From Ypsolopha sequella (taxonomy: Eukaryota > Arthropoda > Insecta > Lepidoptera > Ypsolophidae), in contig OW203991.1 in assembly GCA_934047225.1 (NCBI GenBank), positions 4,836,001-4,900,000 of the forward strand: DNA of 64,000 nucleotides, read 5' to 3'. The notes beneath the pieces were generated by a model, which was not told the origin of the DNA, did no database searches, and saw only the letters and a list, made by a program, of their open reading frames with translations. The stretch's first letter is position 1, and every line of letters begins with the position of its first letter. Shown piece after piece: positions 55,264 to 64,000 of this stretch. Position numbers and translations under genes: made by a program.

Positions 55264-57303
55264 TTTTTAAATAATAATATTTGTCGAAGGGTTATTTGGT
55301 GAAACAGAGTTTTTAATTTTTTTTTTGTTGTTACTCGGTTTTTTTGTATGTGTAACATTATTTTTTTTGTACTGTGTACTTTGGTTTAGTGTGTGTTTTT
55401 GCACATATAAGGAAGCTTAAGTGCTAAAATTTGTTTTTGTGAGTAACAACTTAAGGTGTATTTACACTGTTTTTTTTTGGTACGAAAAATTTTTATTAAA
55501 TGGTTTTTAATATTTTTTTTTAGTTTACACTGAGTTGTGTTTGTGGTTGTGTAAATTCTTTTTTGCACTCAGTGATTTTGGTACCAAATTTATTTGAGAA
55601 GAATTTTAAAACACTTGTAAAAAACAGGTAGCAGATTTTTTTTAAATGGATACTAAAGAAGTATTTTTTTGTGGTCCTCTTAAAGGATAAATTAATTTAC
55701 GAGTTGACTATTCGCGCCGACACACCATCATCCACGGTTTTAGGTCTTTGGATGCTGTCAAGGAAGCCAGTTTTTTCGTGTGTTTGGTTGTTGATACCTC
55801 GGCATTTTATTTTTGTTTTAATTTTATGGTGGTTTTATTGGAGTTTTGTTTTTTTTGTTGATGTATGGAGCCTCAAAACAGTGATTGTGGGTTTTTACAC
55901 TAATCTTTGGATTGAGCTTCGTGCGTGAGGTTGTAATTTTACAATTCTCGAGTTTTGGGGTTATGTTTTTTAATTTATTTTATTGGGGTTAGTTCGTGGT
56001 TCAGCTCGATGCTCGAGTTGTTCCGGGTTTTGTTTTACTTGCTTTTAGGCAAGAGCCGAGGTATCGGGTAGGTTTTTTTTGTTGTTTTGTTTTTTAACCG
56101 TCATATAATAGCAAAGTTTGCTTTGGGGGTAATTTTTTTTTCTTTCTAGTAATGTTTTTTAAGTTACTCAAATTTTTGTTTTTTTGTTTGTTTTGGGGGA
56201 TTTTCTTCAATTAAAATTGAGTAACAGTTTTTTTTTATGACGTTTTTGTCAGGGGTTTGGTTAGTTTCACGGTCTCACGTGTTAGTGAGAGTCATGTTTT
56301 GTTTAAAATTTATTCCCCTTGCTGGATTTGTTAGTGTCGCGACTTTTATTCGTAATGATCCCGTTTTTCCACTTTTGTTTCATTCGCGAGCCCGGGTGGG
56401 AGTTGAGTTTGATTTCATGGCCAGTGTTTTAGTGTCCCAACAATATATTTGGGGGGTTACCTAATTTTGTTTGAATGGTTACTGACGAACAGCATTGTCT
56501 GGCTCGTTAAGAAGTTTGGATGTTATGTTTAAATGGATAGAATGCAGAGAGGTATGGAAGTAAGGTTGGTGATGTATGCTAGGATACACTGGGCCGGTTT
56601 TGTTAGAGGTCAAATTTCGACAGTGACCTACTCCAGCTCAAAGAGGTCTCGGTTTTTTTTTTTTGGTGTGGGCCGTTACACACTTTTGTCCGCTGCCGTT
56701 TGGTGGTATAGGGTAGCCGTGGTTTTTTTTGGAAGTGGGCGATAATCCCTGGACGGCTGGGAGTTACTCGTTTGAGTCTCCTGGTGTTTTTTTTTTCCTC
56801 TCACTGGAGTGGTTTGTTTGTGCCGGTAAGTTCGATTAAGTTCGTTGATTCCGGTGATACAGGTCATGTTGATGGTGAGGGGCCGAGGCGGAACTCTTGA
56901 ATGATTTCATTTGTTTTATTTTTATTGTTGGGGGGTAGCATTTTGTCATTACGAATACTAGCGCACTACTTTTGTTGTTCCTGCAGGAAGGGTTACTTTT
57001 GTTTGGTTTTGATTTTATTGTCGTGGGTTCGACTTTGTTTTGGGTTTTGACGGTTGTTTGTTTCTCTTGTTTTATGTTTGTCTTTGGTTTTTATTTGGTT
57101 TTGTTTGTAGGTGTGCTGTTTTCAGGCATCTACTTTAGTTATTAGGTTTTTGTTTTGTGTTGGTTTTTTTTTATAAAATCATCGGGGGCGGTTTAATTTA
57201 TTTTTTTTTCTTTTGGGTTTTAAAAAAAAATTTTTTAGTTTTTTGTTGTGGTTATTTACGCTGAGGGCAGCGATCGGTGCTCTAGGCGCACCTCTTATGC
57301 TTC

Positions 57304-57315
57304 GGGAGGGGGTAT
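57304..57315 (+). other. polypurine tract
   Basis: gggagggggtat directly before the 3' LTR; would prime plus-strand synthesis. Confidence 0.8.
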
Positions 57316-58849
57316 TGTAGCATTGCAAATTTTGTAGGGTTGGTTATCACAAAAAGTTACGCGTCGTAGTTTTGCTTGATGTTAAATTTCGGTTTACCCT
57401 CTTAATTAGACATGAAGTTGCTCGCGTGACTGCTGCATTGCCCAAGGTTTTTTCTCGTTCATTTGTCGGCCGGAGTTATTGATGTCAACTTGTGTTGAGT
57501 GTTTCCTGATTTTATGGCGTTCAACGGCGGAGGAAAATGGCGGATGTGCCAACAGGAGTTGTGTTTTTAATATACTAGGTGGGTTTTGTGTTTAAATTTG
57601 GGTTATTCATTTGTGTGGAATAGTTCTATAATATTGTTTTTGTATTTCAGGAAAATTATACATTTGCTTTCGGATGATTTAGAAAAGGAATTTTTTCGTC
57701 GGGTTGGTGGGAGTTCTGACTATCGTCAGATCATGGTATGTATTGCTTTCTTTGTATTTTGAGTCACCGGAATTTTGTTCTCATTGTTCCGTGTGGTAAA
57801 GGTTTTAATATTGTCTTTTCTCTTCTAATTCCAGGGTCATGTTTTCAAGATGTTTTCAAGATGTTTTCAAGATCTTCATGTTTTCGAGATTTACCAGATT
57901 TTTCAAGTTTGAAGTTGTATTGCTTCGTTGGTGATTATTCGGCAGGCAGAGGAATGATCGCCGCGTGGTGTACGCAGTAAGCAGTTCCTTTGTCTGCGTG
58001 GACGAGGATCGTTGACGTTGAAGGGGGCAGCGGACGGCGTGTCATTTCTGTGGTGTTTATTGGAAAAATTCAAGTAGGTGTTGGAATTTTTACTTTTATC
58101 CACACACAATTAAGATACCTAGGACGATATGTTTTCAGGACACTTAGTTATGTGTCCTATTAGTAACCAAGGGTAAATTCTTCTTCCTGTTTCACCGAAT
58201 AATCCAAACCGTAAAATTTTATGTTCAGTAATATTTTTTTTCCCTGGTAGAACTGAATGGTGTACCAGACGATTTGGTTTAAAGAGTATGTACGACAAAT
58301 ATTTATTGTTTGTAGGATCTACGGCTCCCCTGAGCTAGATTTATTTTTGGAAATTAATTCCCTTGTATGTTTTCAAGTATTGTTACCCTTAAAGTTTTTT
58401 TAATGTAATTCCACAAGTTTCCATGTAATCTAGTTACCTGTGGTTAAGGCTGTAACAAACACATCTAGTTATCACTTAAATGTTTATTTTTTTTGTCTTG
58501 GCAATACTAATTCCAATGTAATAATACTACCTGATGTTAAGGCGGTCCCTGACACAACTTTTTAAAGGTATTTAAGGTTTAGTAATGTCTTGGCAAGATA
58601 TATGTCAAATGAAGGTCTTGGCCAAAAGCTTGTAACTAAGTATAATTTTTCTGTAACACCTTTGGCTTGTGGAATTGACGTTTTGTTTTGGTGATAAAGT
58701 TAAATACACTTAATTGTAAAGTACCACGAAGTTTTCTTCAGAACCTTTTACCAACGATTAGGTTACAATTAGGTCCCTGTTTAATTTTATTTTGTTCAGT
58801 AGTACGACTGGTGGAAAGACCGGGTACCCGCCGGTCGTGCTATCTGACA
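57316..58849 (+). repeat. 3' LTR
   Basis: Differs from the 5' LTR at scattered positions and by one 'atgttttcaag' unit. Ends TATCTGACA. Confidence 0.93.
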
Positions 58850-58884
58850 TATTCACTTAAGTATCGCTTGTCACGAGCAGTAAC

Positions 58885-59103
58885 ATGAAGCCGCTCCATC
58901 ATGAGATCCTGCATTTTGTTCATCCTGTTGTTTTGTTCATTTCCACATCATCAGTGTTTTCATCGAAAATTGGTGAGGAAGGGTCAATCAAAGCGTTTTT
59001 ATCTGGCTTCCTGTATTGTGTCACCGTGAAGAAAGACTTCACTGGAGGATGTTTGGTACAAATTTTGTCAAACTCTAAAGAAATTCTAAGTAAAAAGTTT
59101 TGA
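58885..59103 (+). CDS. paralogue of the 51.3-kb signal-peptide ORF
   Basis: 72 codons. After a start region made less hydrophobic by compensating frameshifts (MKPLHHEILHFVHP), it reads FISTSSVFSSKIGEEGS, FLSGFLYCVTVKKDFTGGCL. 58885-59200 is the inverted partner of 49790-51325. It begins only 36 bp after the LTR element, which probably separated it from its promoter. Likely a pseudogene or a rewired copy. Confidence 0.45.
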   Translation: MKPLHHEILHFVHPVVLFISTSSVFSSKIGEEGSIKAFLSGFLYCVTVKKDFTGGCLVQILSNSKEILSKKF

Positions 59104-59200
59104 TTAAAACACTTGAAACGGAAGGCAAAGTTTGAAAGTTTGTGACGTCTTTTTTTTTTCATGCCAGCCTGTTGCTTTTTATGAAAAATGTAAAAGGAAA

Positions 59201-60630
59201 TAGCTAAATATATTTTTTATTGATAATAAGCCGACATACATCTTAAACTGTTGTTGTTTTCAAAGATTAAAATCATTCAAACAACTTAATATTAGAAGCT
59301 AAAAGTGTGTTTATTCATGAATCGGTAATAATCGATGAAAGTTCAACTCTATTCGATCACAGATACAAATCATAGATTTACATCAATTATCTGATCTGTG
59401 AATTCAACTTAGAGCAGCTTAAAGCGCCCTAAAAAGCAACTTAAAGTTAAGATTGGTACTTCTCAGAATACCAAAATTTAGGGCGATGCCCTTAAGAGGC
59501 TTCAGAAGCAAAAGTGCCTTTAGAGACGTTTTTGAATTGCTTTAAACTTTTTATATGAATATTACAAAACTTTGAAAAAAAAAAATGAGATTTATGTATC
59601 CATGTCCCATAATTGTGATGTTTTAAAATCTTTAAAGCTCTGACCTACAACGAGTAAATAATTACCTTTCAAATGCTTTAAAATGGTTTAAAAAACTGAT
59701 AAAATGTTTAAACTTTTAAAATTCAAAAAAGTCAAGGTTAAAACTTGAACACAGACACGAGCAAAACAAAAATCTAACATAATGACGTTTAAAACTTTTA
59801 AATATCAAATGTAACATGTGCAAAAAGTATTTATATTTTGCGCTATCCGGTGACGCAGCGATCGTCGTAACAGCCACTTTGCAATGCACTCTGATATGAA
59901 CGTAGTTACGTCTGTTGACTCTAGCAATAAAGCTCACCAACACTCTATATTCTAGGAGCTCAGCTGCTGACTCGGCAGACGGATGCAGATAAGCCCGATG
60001 ATTGTTTGTTAGTTTAATATAGAATAAAGTTAGTCTTAGTTTGGATATTGAAGCGAATATACGCTGTTTAAGAAAATTTAGTCTTTTTTAAAAAGCTTTT
60101 CCACGTTCCCGAAAGTTTGACTACGTTATTTATATTTTGTTTTTGTTGATATTTGTGCTGACACATTTTGAGCTGCTAATCTAGCTTACTGAAGCCCCTT
60201 AAATTATGAATTTTCAGAACGCTCTAAATTTAAGTGTGTGCCTCCAAGAATAGGTGTCACTATATTTTTAACTAACACTTTCACGAAAAATGATAAATTA
60301 ACACTCGTTCATAAAGTTCAAGTGCGTCTGACGGTATTGTCGCTAGGGAACCAATCAGAACTTTTACTAGTCGTCGCTTGTGATTGATTCTCTAGAGCGG
60401 TGTTATAATAAATTGGACCAATCACAGAGCAGAAATGCGGTGTTACAATGTATATTACATATGTATTGTATCATTGGATAAACAATATAGGTACTTGTGT
60501 TAATTGTATAATATAGTAAATAAATAAAATAATATATATTTATTCAAAACACAAAAACTTAAATAAGATAATAACAACTTAAAACTATCCTATAAAAAAA
60601 ATAGTACTTATAAAACCGCGGTAAAAATTT
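59201..60630. other. no supported gene
   Basis: AT-rich with many 'ttaaag' words (59400-59700). CCAAT-type motifs cluster at 60350-60425. Tail-like AATAAATAAAATAAT at 60518. Confidence 0.35.
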
Positions 60631-60635
60631 AGTAT

Positions 60636-61190
60636 CGTTGGGCAGGCGGAGGAGGGGGAGGGGGTCAGGGAGGGGTGCCTCCTACCCCCTGGTACCCCCC
60701 CATTAAAAGGTAATGCATCGTTTTTTTAAATTAAATTTTTTACTTTTTTGAGGTTATCATCAACAAATTCATGTTATATTTTTAAAGTAAAGAAATTTAA
60801 AGAAAGAACTTCCTTATAAGGGGGGAGTGCAGAAACCCCCCTTCTTTTAACCTTGAACCTACCAGAAACCTTGAACCTACCAGTGCAGAAGTAAATTTTT
60901 GAACCATTTGAACCTATCAATACTGAAGTCACTTTTATATCACAAATTCACTTCTGCTTTGGCTACGGCGCTGCGGTAAGTGCAGCCCCCTCGCCCTTGC
61001 GTAACAAAGCACAGGCACCCGTGCTCACCTCCGCAGCTTCGGCTTGTTGGTCGCCTTTTTTGTTGGCGGGGGCTGCCCTCCCTTCGCGCCTTTGGCTTTT
61101 TATATGCACTCTAGGGGTAGTAGCCACAAGACTGTATAGAGTCGGGGTGCTCTGATTTGGTTTTAAAACAGATTTAACCTATTTTAACCA
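60636..61190 (+). repeat. 320-bp dispersed repeat, copy 3, with G-rich head
   Basis: 60648-60705 is a G-rich/C-rich hairpin like 50070-50130 ('ctaccccctggtacccc'), and 60895-61165 the third copy of the 320-bp repeat. This suggests that both belong to one element, as in 50055-51207. Confidence 0.7.
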
Positions 61191-61218
61191 TGAAGTGGGG
61201 GTATACTAACCTCCTTTT

Positions 61219-61655
61219 CAGTGGCGTAACTACAGGGTGGCACGTTGGCAAAATGCCTCGGGCCCCCAGCCGGAAAGAGCCCCCGGTCAGAGGAGAATCG
61301 CATCTCCCAACATTTGACTAATGCAAACAGAAAGTCCGAAGAAAGGAATTTTAATAATTAAAATTGTGTACTTAAACTACAATTATTATTTCAGTTCAAT
61401 ATGTACTTTAAATTAAGTACTTATCTTTAGTTTAAAGTGAATTATTAGAAAATCAAGTAATTATAATTTTATTGTAAAGTTTGTATCTACTTCACGTAAT
61501 GATTTATTATGAAACTCTTAAAAGTAAAAGTGTATAAATAAGTATTATAAAATAAAAAATATATGATTGTTGGTTCAGCTTCTTTAATTGGGGGGGGGGA
61601 GGAGGGGCATCCGATGAATTTGCCACGGGCCTCGAACGGTAAAGTTAAGCCACTG
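61219..61655. mobile_element. hAT-like MITE, 437 bp, 8-bp target duplication
   Basis: Ends cagtggcgtaacta and (reverse complement) cagtggcttaactt, with CTCCTTTT at 61211-61218 and 61656-61663. 8-bp duplications and a C-A-G-x-G start are hAT hallmarks. No ORF. Confidence 0.93.
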
Positions 61656-61663
61656 CTCCTTTT

Positions 61664-61860
61664 GAGCAGGATTTCTAGGTAAAAACAAATAAAACAACAA
61701 AATATTCATAAACTTTTATTTATTCAATCCAAAATTACCAATAAACGAATTACGAATGACAGTAACACATGACGCAGTATTTTTTTTTGTTGCGTTCTAT
61801 TTTATCGATATTGCACAATATTTTACACCACAGACAATAAACTAAGACAGATTTTTTTTT
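61664..61860. other. non-coding stretch before the LINE
   Basis: AT-rich; no feature. The LINE probably starts near 61860 (cgtcgtcggatcgtcggtca), but the exact 5' end is unknown. Confidence 0.4.
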
Positions 61861-62194
61861 CGTCGTCGGATCGTCGGTCAGTCAAGACGTGCTATCATTT
61901 TGTTTAGCTAAATTTATTTCAAAATTGTGTCAAAACCAGCGAAAACGACATAAATTTTATATCAGTTTGTTCAGTTAAGTGCATACTTTATAGTGATATA
62001 TATATTTTTTGCAAACACCCGGTTATAGATACAAAAATATCAAAATACATTTTAAAAATACGGTTGTGAATAAAGACAAAGACAGTGCAGTGACAAGTTT
62101 ATGGTGAATCATCTACCACGCATATCGAGGTCGACGACCAAGCATCACGCATAAGATATTGTAACAGCCAAAGCACTTATTTCGCAAACATTTC

Positions 62195-62279
62195 AAGGTA
62201 GCCGAGTGGCCGAGAGGTTAAGCCGTCTAAGAATACGATTCTTATTTACCGAAAGAGCACTGGTTCGATCCTAGGCAGA
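62195..62279 (+). other. tRNA-like sequence in the LINE 5' UTR
   Basis: Contains an A-box-like tggccgagaggttaagcc (62209) and a B box ctggttcgatcc (62261), 50 bp apart, as in Ser/Leu tRNAs with a long arm. Acceptor and T stems pair poorly, so it is not a working tRNA gene; it may be an internal RNA polymerase III promoter or an inserted SINE head. Confidence 0.55.
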
Positions 62280-62468
62280 GGAAAATATTTTTCCATTTTA
62301 TCATTTTTATTTTTGCTAAACGGAACATACTCTTAGCCCTTTAGCAATATACAAACGTTGCATTGGTATAATTCGATCTGCAAGTCGATCTTACTTTATG
62401 ATTGATTACTTTATGGCGTGACGAGGAAATCGGACAACTACAACTTCATCAAGCAAGACGCATAAGAC

Positions 62469-63686
62469 ATGAATACCTGCAATATTTGTAACTTGTCAGT
62501 CAATGAAAAAGACAAACTAATATGTACCAGAAAGATGTGCCAACAGGCCTACCACCTTAAATGTGTTAAATTAACACCTAAAGAAGCAAAAACGCAAAAA
62601 AACTGTTGGATTTGTCCTACTTGCAGTACAAACTTATGCTCTGCTTGCAATACTTACATGGAAACGGATGATAAAAATATAAAATGTTCTGTAACGACTT
62701 GTTCTCAAACTTACCACTACCTTTGTGTAGGATTAAATGAGCTAGCTGCTCCAGCCACGCAATCATGGATGTGTCCTAGCTGCAAAGCCAGTCAGCCGAA
62801 AGGGGATAATACCAATACACCCGTCAAAACAAATTCTGGCATGGACGAAAACGTAAATATTACAAGGCGCGGTCAGAATAAACAGAAAGACATTTTATCT
62901 TCTAATATCTCTATTCACCCAGACGCAGAAAGCTTAGAATCGCAAGTCTCACTCAAGGAAATGCGAGAGCTAAAATGCGTGATCTCCCAATTCAGAATTG
63001 AATTTACATCTATGCAAGAACAACTGAGAGCGTTTACTGATGACATGAAGAAATGCAATTCTAATTTCGAAGATTTCACAAACAAGTTCAAAACAATGGA
63101 GACTCGCTTGGAAAGTATTGAGTTACGTGAAAAGGTGTATACTGAACGTATAGAATATCTAGAGAGGACCATAGAAACCCTTGAACAAGCTGAGGTCAAC
63201 AATGAGATAGAGATAAGTGGTATCCCAGAAAATCCTAAAGAAAATTTGTCTCATATTGTAAAACTAGTCGGCGTGAAAATAGGAGTCCCACTAGAAGACA
63301 GCGACATTAACCATATTCGTCGCGTAGGTATCAAGCGCAAAGACATTGAGTCACCAAGGATTATTGTGCTCAACCTGACTAGGCGTACTCATAAATATCA
63401 GTTACTAAAGGCTGCGAGAGTTCGTCGAGGTCTCAGCAGTAAGGACTTGGATCAGTTCAACACCGAGACAAAAATCTTTTTAAATGAACGCCTCACCAAG
63501 AAGAAGCGTATACTATTCCGAGAAACTCGTTCATTAGCAAAAGAGAACTGCTTTAAGTGGTGCTGGACAAATGATGGAAATATCTTGCTTCGAAAATATG
63601 ATAATTCGAGAATTATAAGGATTTATGGAAAAGAAGATTATGAACGTGTTTTTTATCATGAATCAAATCCTGCTGCTGGTGTATAG
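62469..63686 (+). CDS. LINE ORF1 protein with two PHD-type fingers
   Basis: 405 codons, ATG in cataagacATGA. Residues 4-54: CNIC...CTRKMCQQAYHLKCVKL...CWICPTC, a PHD finger; 57-108: CSAC...CSVTTCSQTYHYLCVGL...WMCPSC, a second. 160-245: coiled coil rich in Glu/Lys/Leu (QEQLRAFTDDMKK, TRLESIELREK). 245-405: EISGIPENPKENLSHIV, RVGIKRKD...PRIIVLNL, NERLTKKKRILFRETR, WTNDGNILLRK: the nucleic-acid-binding domain shared with the baculovirus FP family and many LINE ORF1s. It should form multimers coating the LINE RNA. No stop or frameshift. Same type as the fragment at 13335-13575. Confidence 0.92.
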   Translation: MNTCNICNLSVNEKDKLICTRKMCQQAYHLKCVKLTPKEAKTQKNCWICPTCSTNLCSACNTYMETDDKNIKCSVTTCSQTYHYLCVGLNELAAPATQSWMCPSCKASQPKGDNTNTPVKTNSGMDENVNITRRGQNKQKDILSSNISIHPDAESLESQVSLKEMRELKCVISQFRIEFTSMQEQLRAFTDDMKKCNSNFEDFTNKFKTMETRLESIELREKVYTERIEYLERTIETLEQAEVNNEIEISGIPENPKENLSHIVKLVGVKIGVPLEDSDINHIRRVGIKRKDIESPRIIVLNLTRRTHKYQLLKAARVRRGLSSKDLDQFNTETKIFLNERLTKKKRILFRETRSLAKENCFKWCWTNDGNILLRKYDNSRIIRIYGKEDYERVFYHESNPAAGV

Positions 63687-64000
63687 TTGGATTAATTTGT
63701 TTAAAGATTATGCAATAAGTCAATATTCTGATAGTATGAGTCTAATTGTGTGTGGTTGTTGTTGTGTCTCTCATGTTCTTTTGTTAGTTATTAAGCTGTC
63801 TAGTCCGTGTTATAAAATTCTACTCCTTACTTTCATAAAAAATCGTTCATTTCAATTATATTTCACAAACGTGAATAACACTATTAAACGATCGTTATCA
63901 TTACGTAGGTATTTTGCATTTAAGACATTGGTTGCGAATGTCCCCATGGTTATTTTGCATTATCATCGATTTTTAAACCGTAAAATTCACATATTACATT
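63687..64000 (+). other. inter-ORF region of the LINE
   Basis: Non-coding, AT-rich; ORF2 start not reached. Confidence 0.6.

Larger units (their letters stand above)
55250..57315 (+). other. internal region without coding capacity
   Basis: Strongly T- and G-biased on the + strand; the longest frames (for example 55671-55928) have no retroviral motif. Probably a replaced or eroded internal domain. Confidence 0.75.
53709..58849 (+). mobile_element. complete non-autonomous LTR retrotransposon
   Basis: Two nearly identical direct repeats (1541 and 1534 bp) starting TG and ending CA enclose 2066 bp. A 4-bp target duplication TATT flanks it (53705-53708, 58850-58853). One base after the 5' LTR is a primer-binding-like tggcgccctt, and just before the 3' LTR a purine tract gggaggggg. 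The interior has no gag, protease, RT or integrase, so it must be moved by another element (LARD-like). High LTR identity indicates a young insertion. Superfamily cannot be told from this; a 4-bp duplication is compatible with Gypsy or BEL. Confidence 0.93.
61861..64000 (+). mobile_element. CR1/Jockey-like LINE, 5' part
   Basis: About 600 bp of 5' UTR, intact ORF1 and the start of the inter-ORF region; ORF2 must lie beyond 64000. Full 5' end plus an unbroken ORF1 make it a candidate for a complete, recently active copy. Confidence 0.7.

Noticed and set aside
53709..58849. Two independent solo LTRs
   Set aside because: Same orientation, matching target duplication only at the outer edges, PBS and PPT at the inner edges: one complete element.
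62195..62279. Functional tRNA gene
   Set aside because: Acceptor and T stems do not pair well and it lies in a LINE 5' UTR.
62469..63686. Endogenous baculovirus FP gene
   Set aside because: The FP-like domain is at the end of a longer protein with PHD fingers and coiled coil, the arrangement of LINE ORF1; similarity to the viral family is at domain level only.

Overview
The window is nuclear DNA of a moth or butterfly (Lepidoptera; no species assigned). It is AT-rich, has no operons, and carries interspersed repeats typical of that order: the 'gtgcgagtcggactcgc...gggttccgta' family, 'aaccgacttc' foldback elements, CR1/Jockey-like LINEs and Penelope-like elements. Nearly everything recognisable is a mobile element, often several layers deep. 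The only host genes I can support are fragments of trypsin-like serine proteases and serine-protease homologues (SPHs), plus one possible secreted-protein pair.

Host layer. Four SPH exons lie on the + strand: a broken second exon (645-862), a broken first exon (11446-11623), an intact first exon whose catalytic His is Gln (26537-26827), and an intact exon with the catalytic-Asp region (42340-42531). First exons 11.2-11.9 kb and 26.3-27.3 kb sit in a duplicated segment that also shares a downstream LINE tail. No exon with the GDSGG serine motif was found. A head-to-head pair of signal-peptide ORFs (49938-51325 minus, 58885-59103 plus) may be diverged relatives.

Layout. 0.4-5.1 kb: tRNA-derived SINE, SPH pseudo-exon, YqaJ-type nuclease ORF, two palindromic MITEs, and the C-terminus of an RLE-type LINE. 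5.8-11.1 kb: candidate 5.3-kb TIR element filled with repeats. 11.6-26.2 kb: LINE and BEL/Pao remnants, and one CR1-like LINE split by a 422-bp TTAA MITE, a 6.5-kb Penelope-related insertion and a 3.6-kb TTAA element. 27.8-35.3 kb: a four-layer nest in which a YqaJ-encoding element contains a TIR element, which contains a LINE, which contains a second, inverted copy of the first element. A THAP zinc-finger first exon follows at 35459. 36.5-41 kb: minisatellites and LINE tails. 42.6-49.4 kb: solo LTR, inverted Penelope pieces, one LINE inserted in another. 49.8-59.2 kb: inverted duplication with a complete non-autonomous LTR retrotransposon (53709-58849). 61.2-64 kb: hAT MITE with 8-bp target duplication, then the 5' part of a LINE with an intact two-PHD-finger ORF1.

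How it fits together. Retrotransposon proteins supply reverse transcriptase and endonuclease, and the short TIR elements and the LTR element would depend on enzymes supplied elsewhere. The most unusual signal is the repeated occurrence of YqaJ/lambda-exonuclease-type ORFs, in one case inside TTAA-flanked elements, with a THAP exon nearby. This could be a transposon family carrying an exonuclease. The copies visible here are decayed and no transposase was found.
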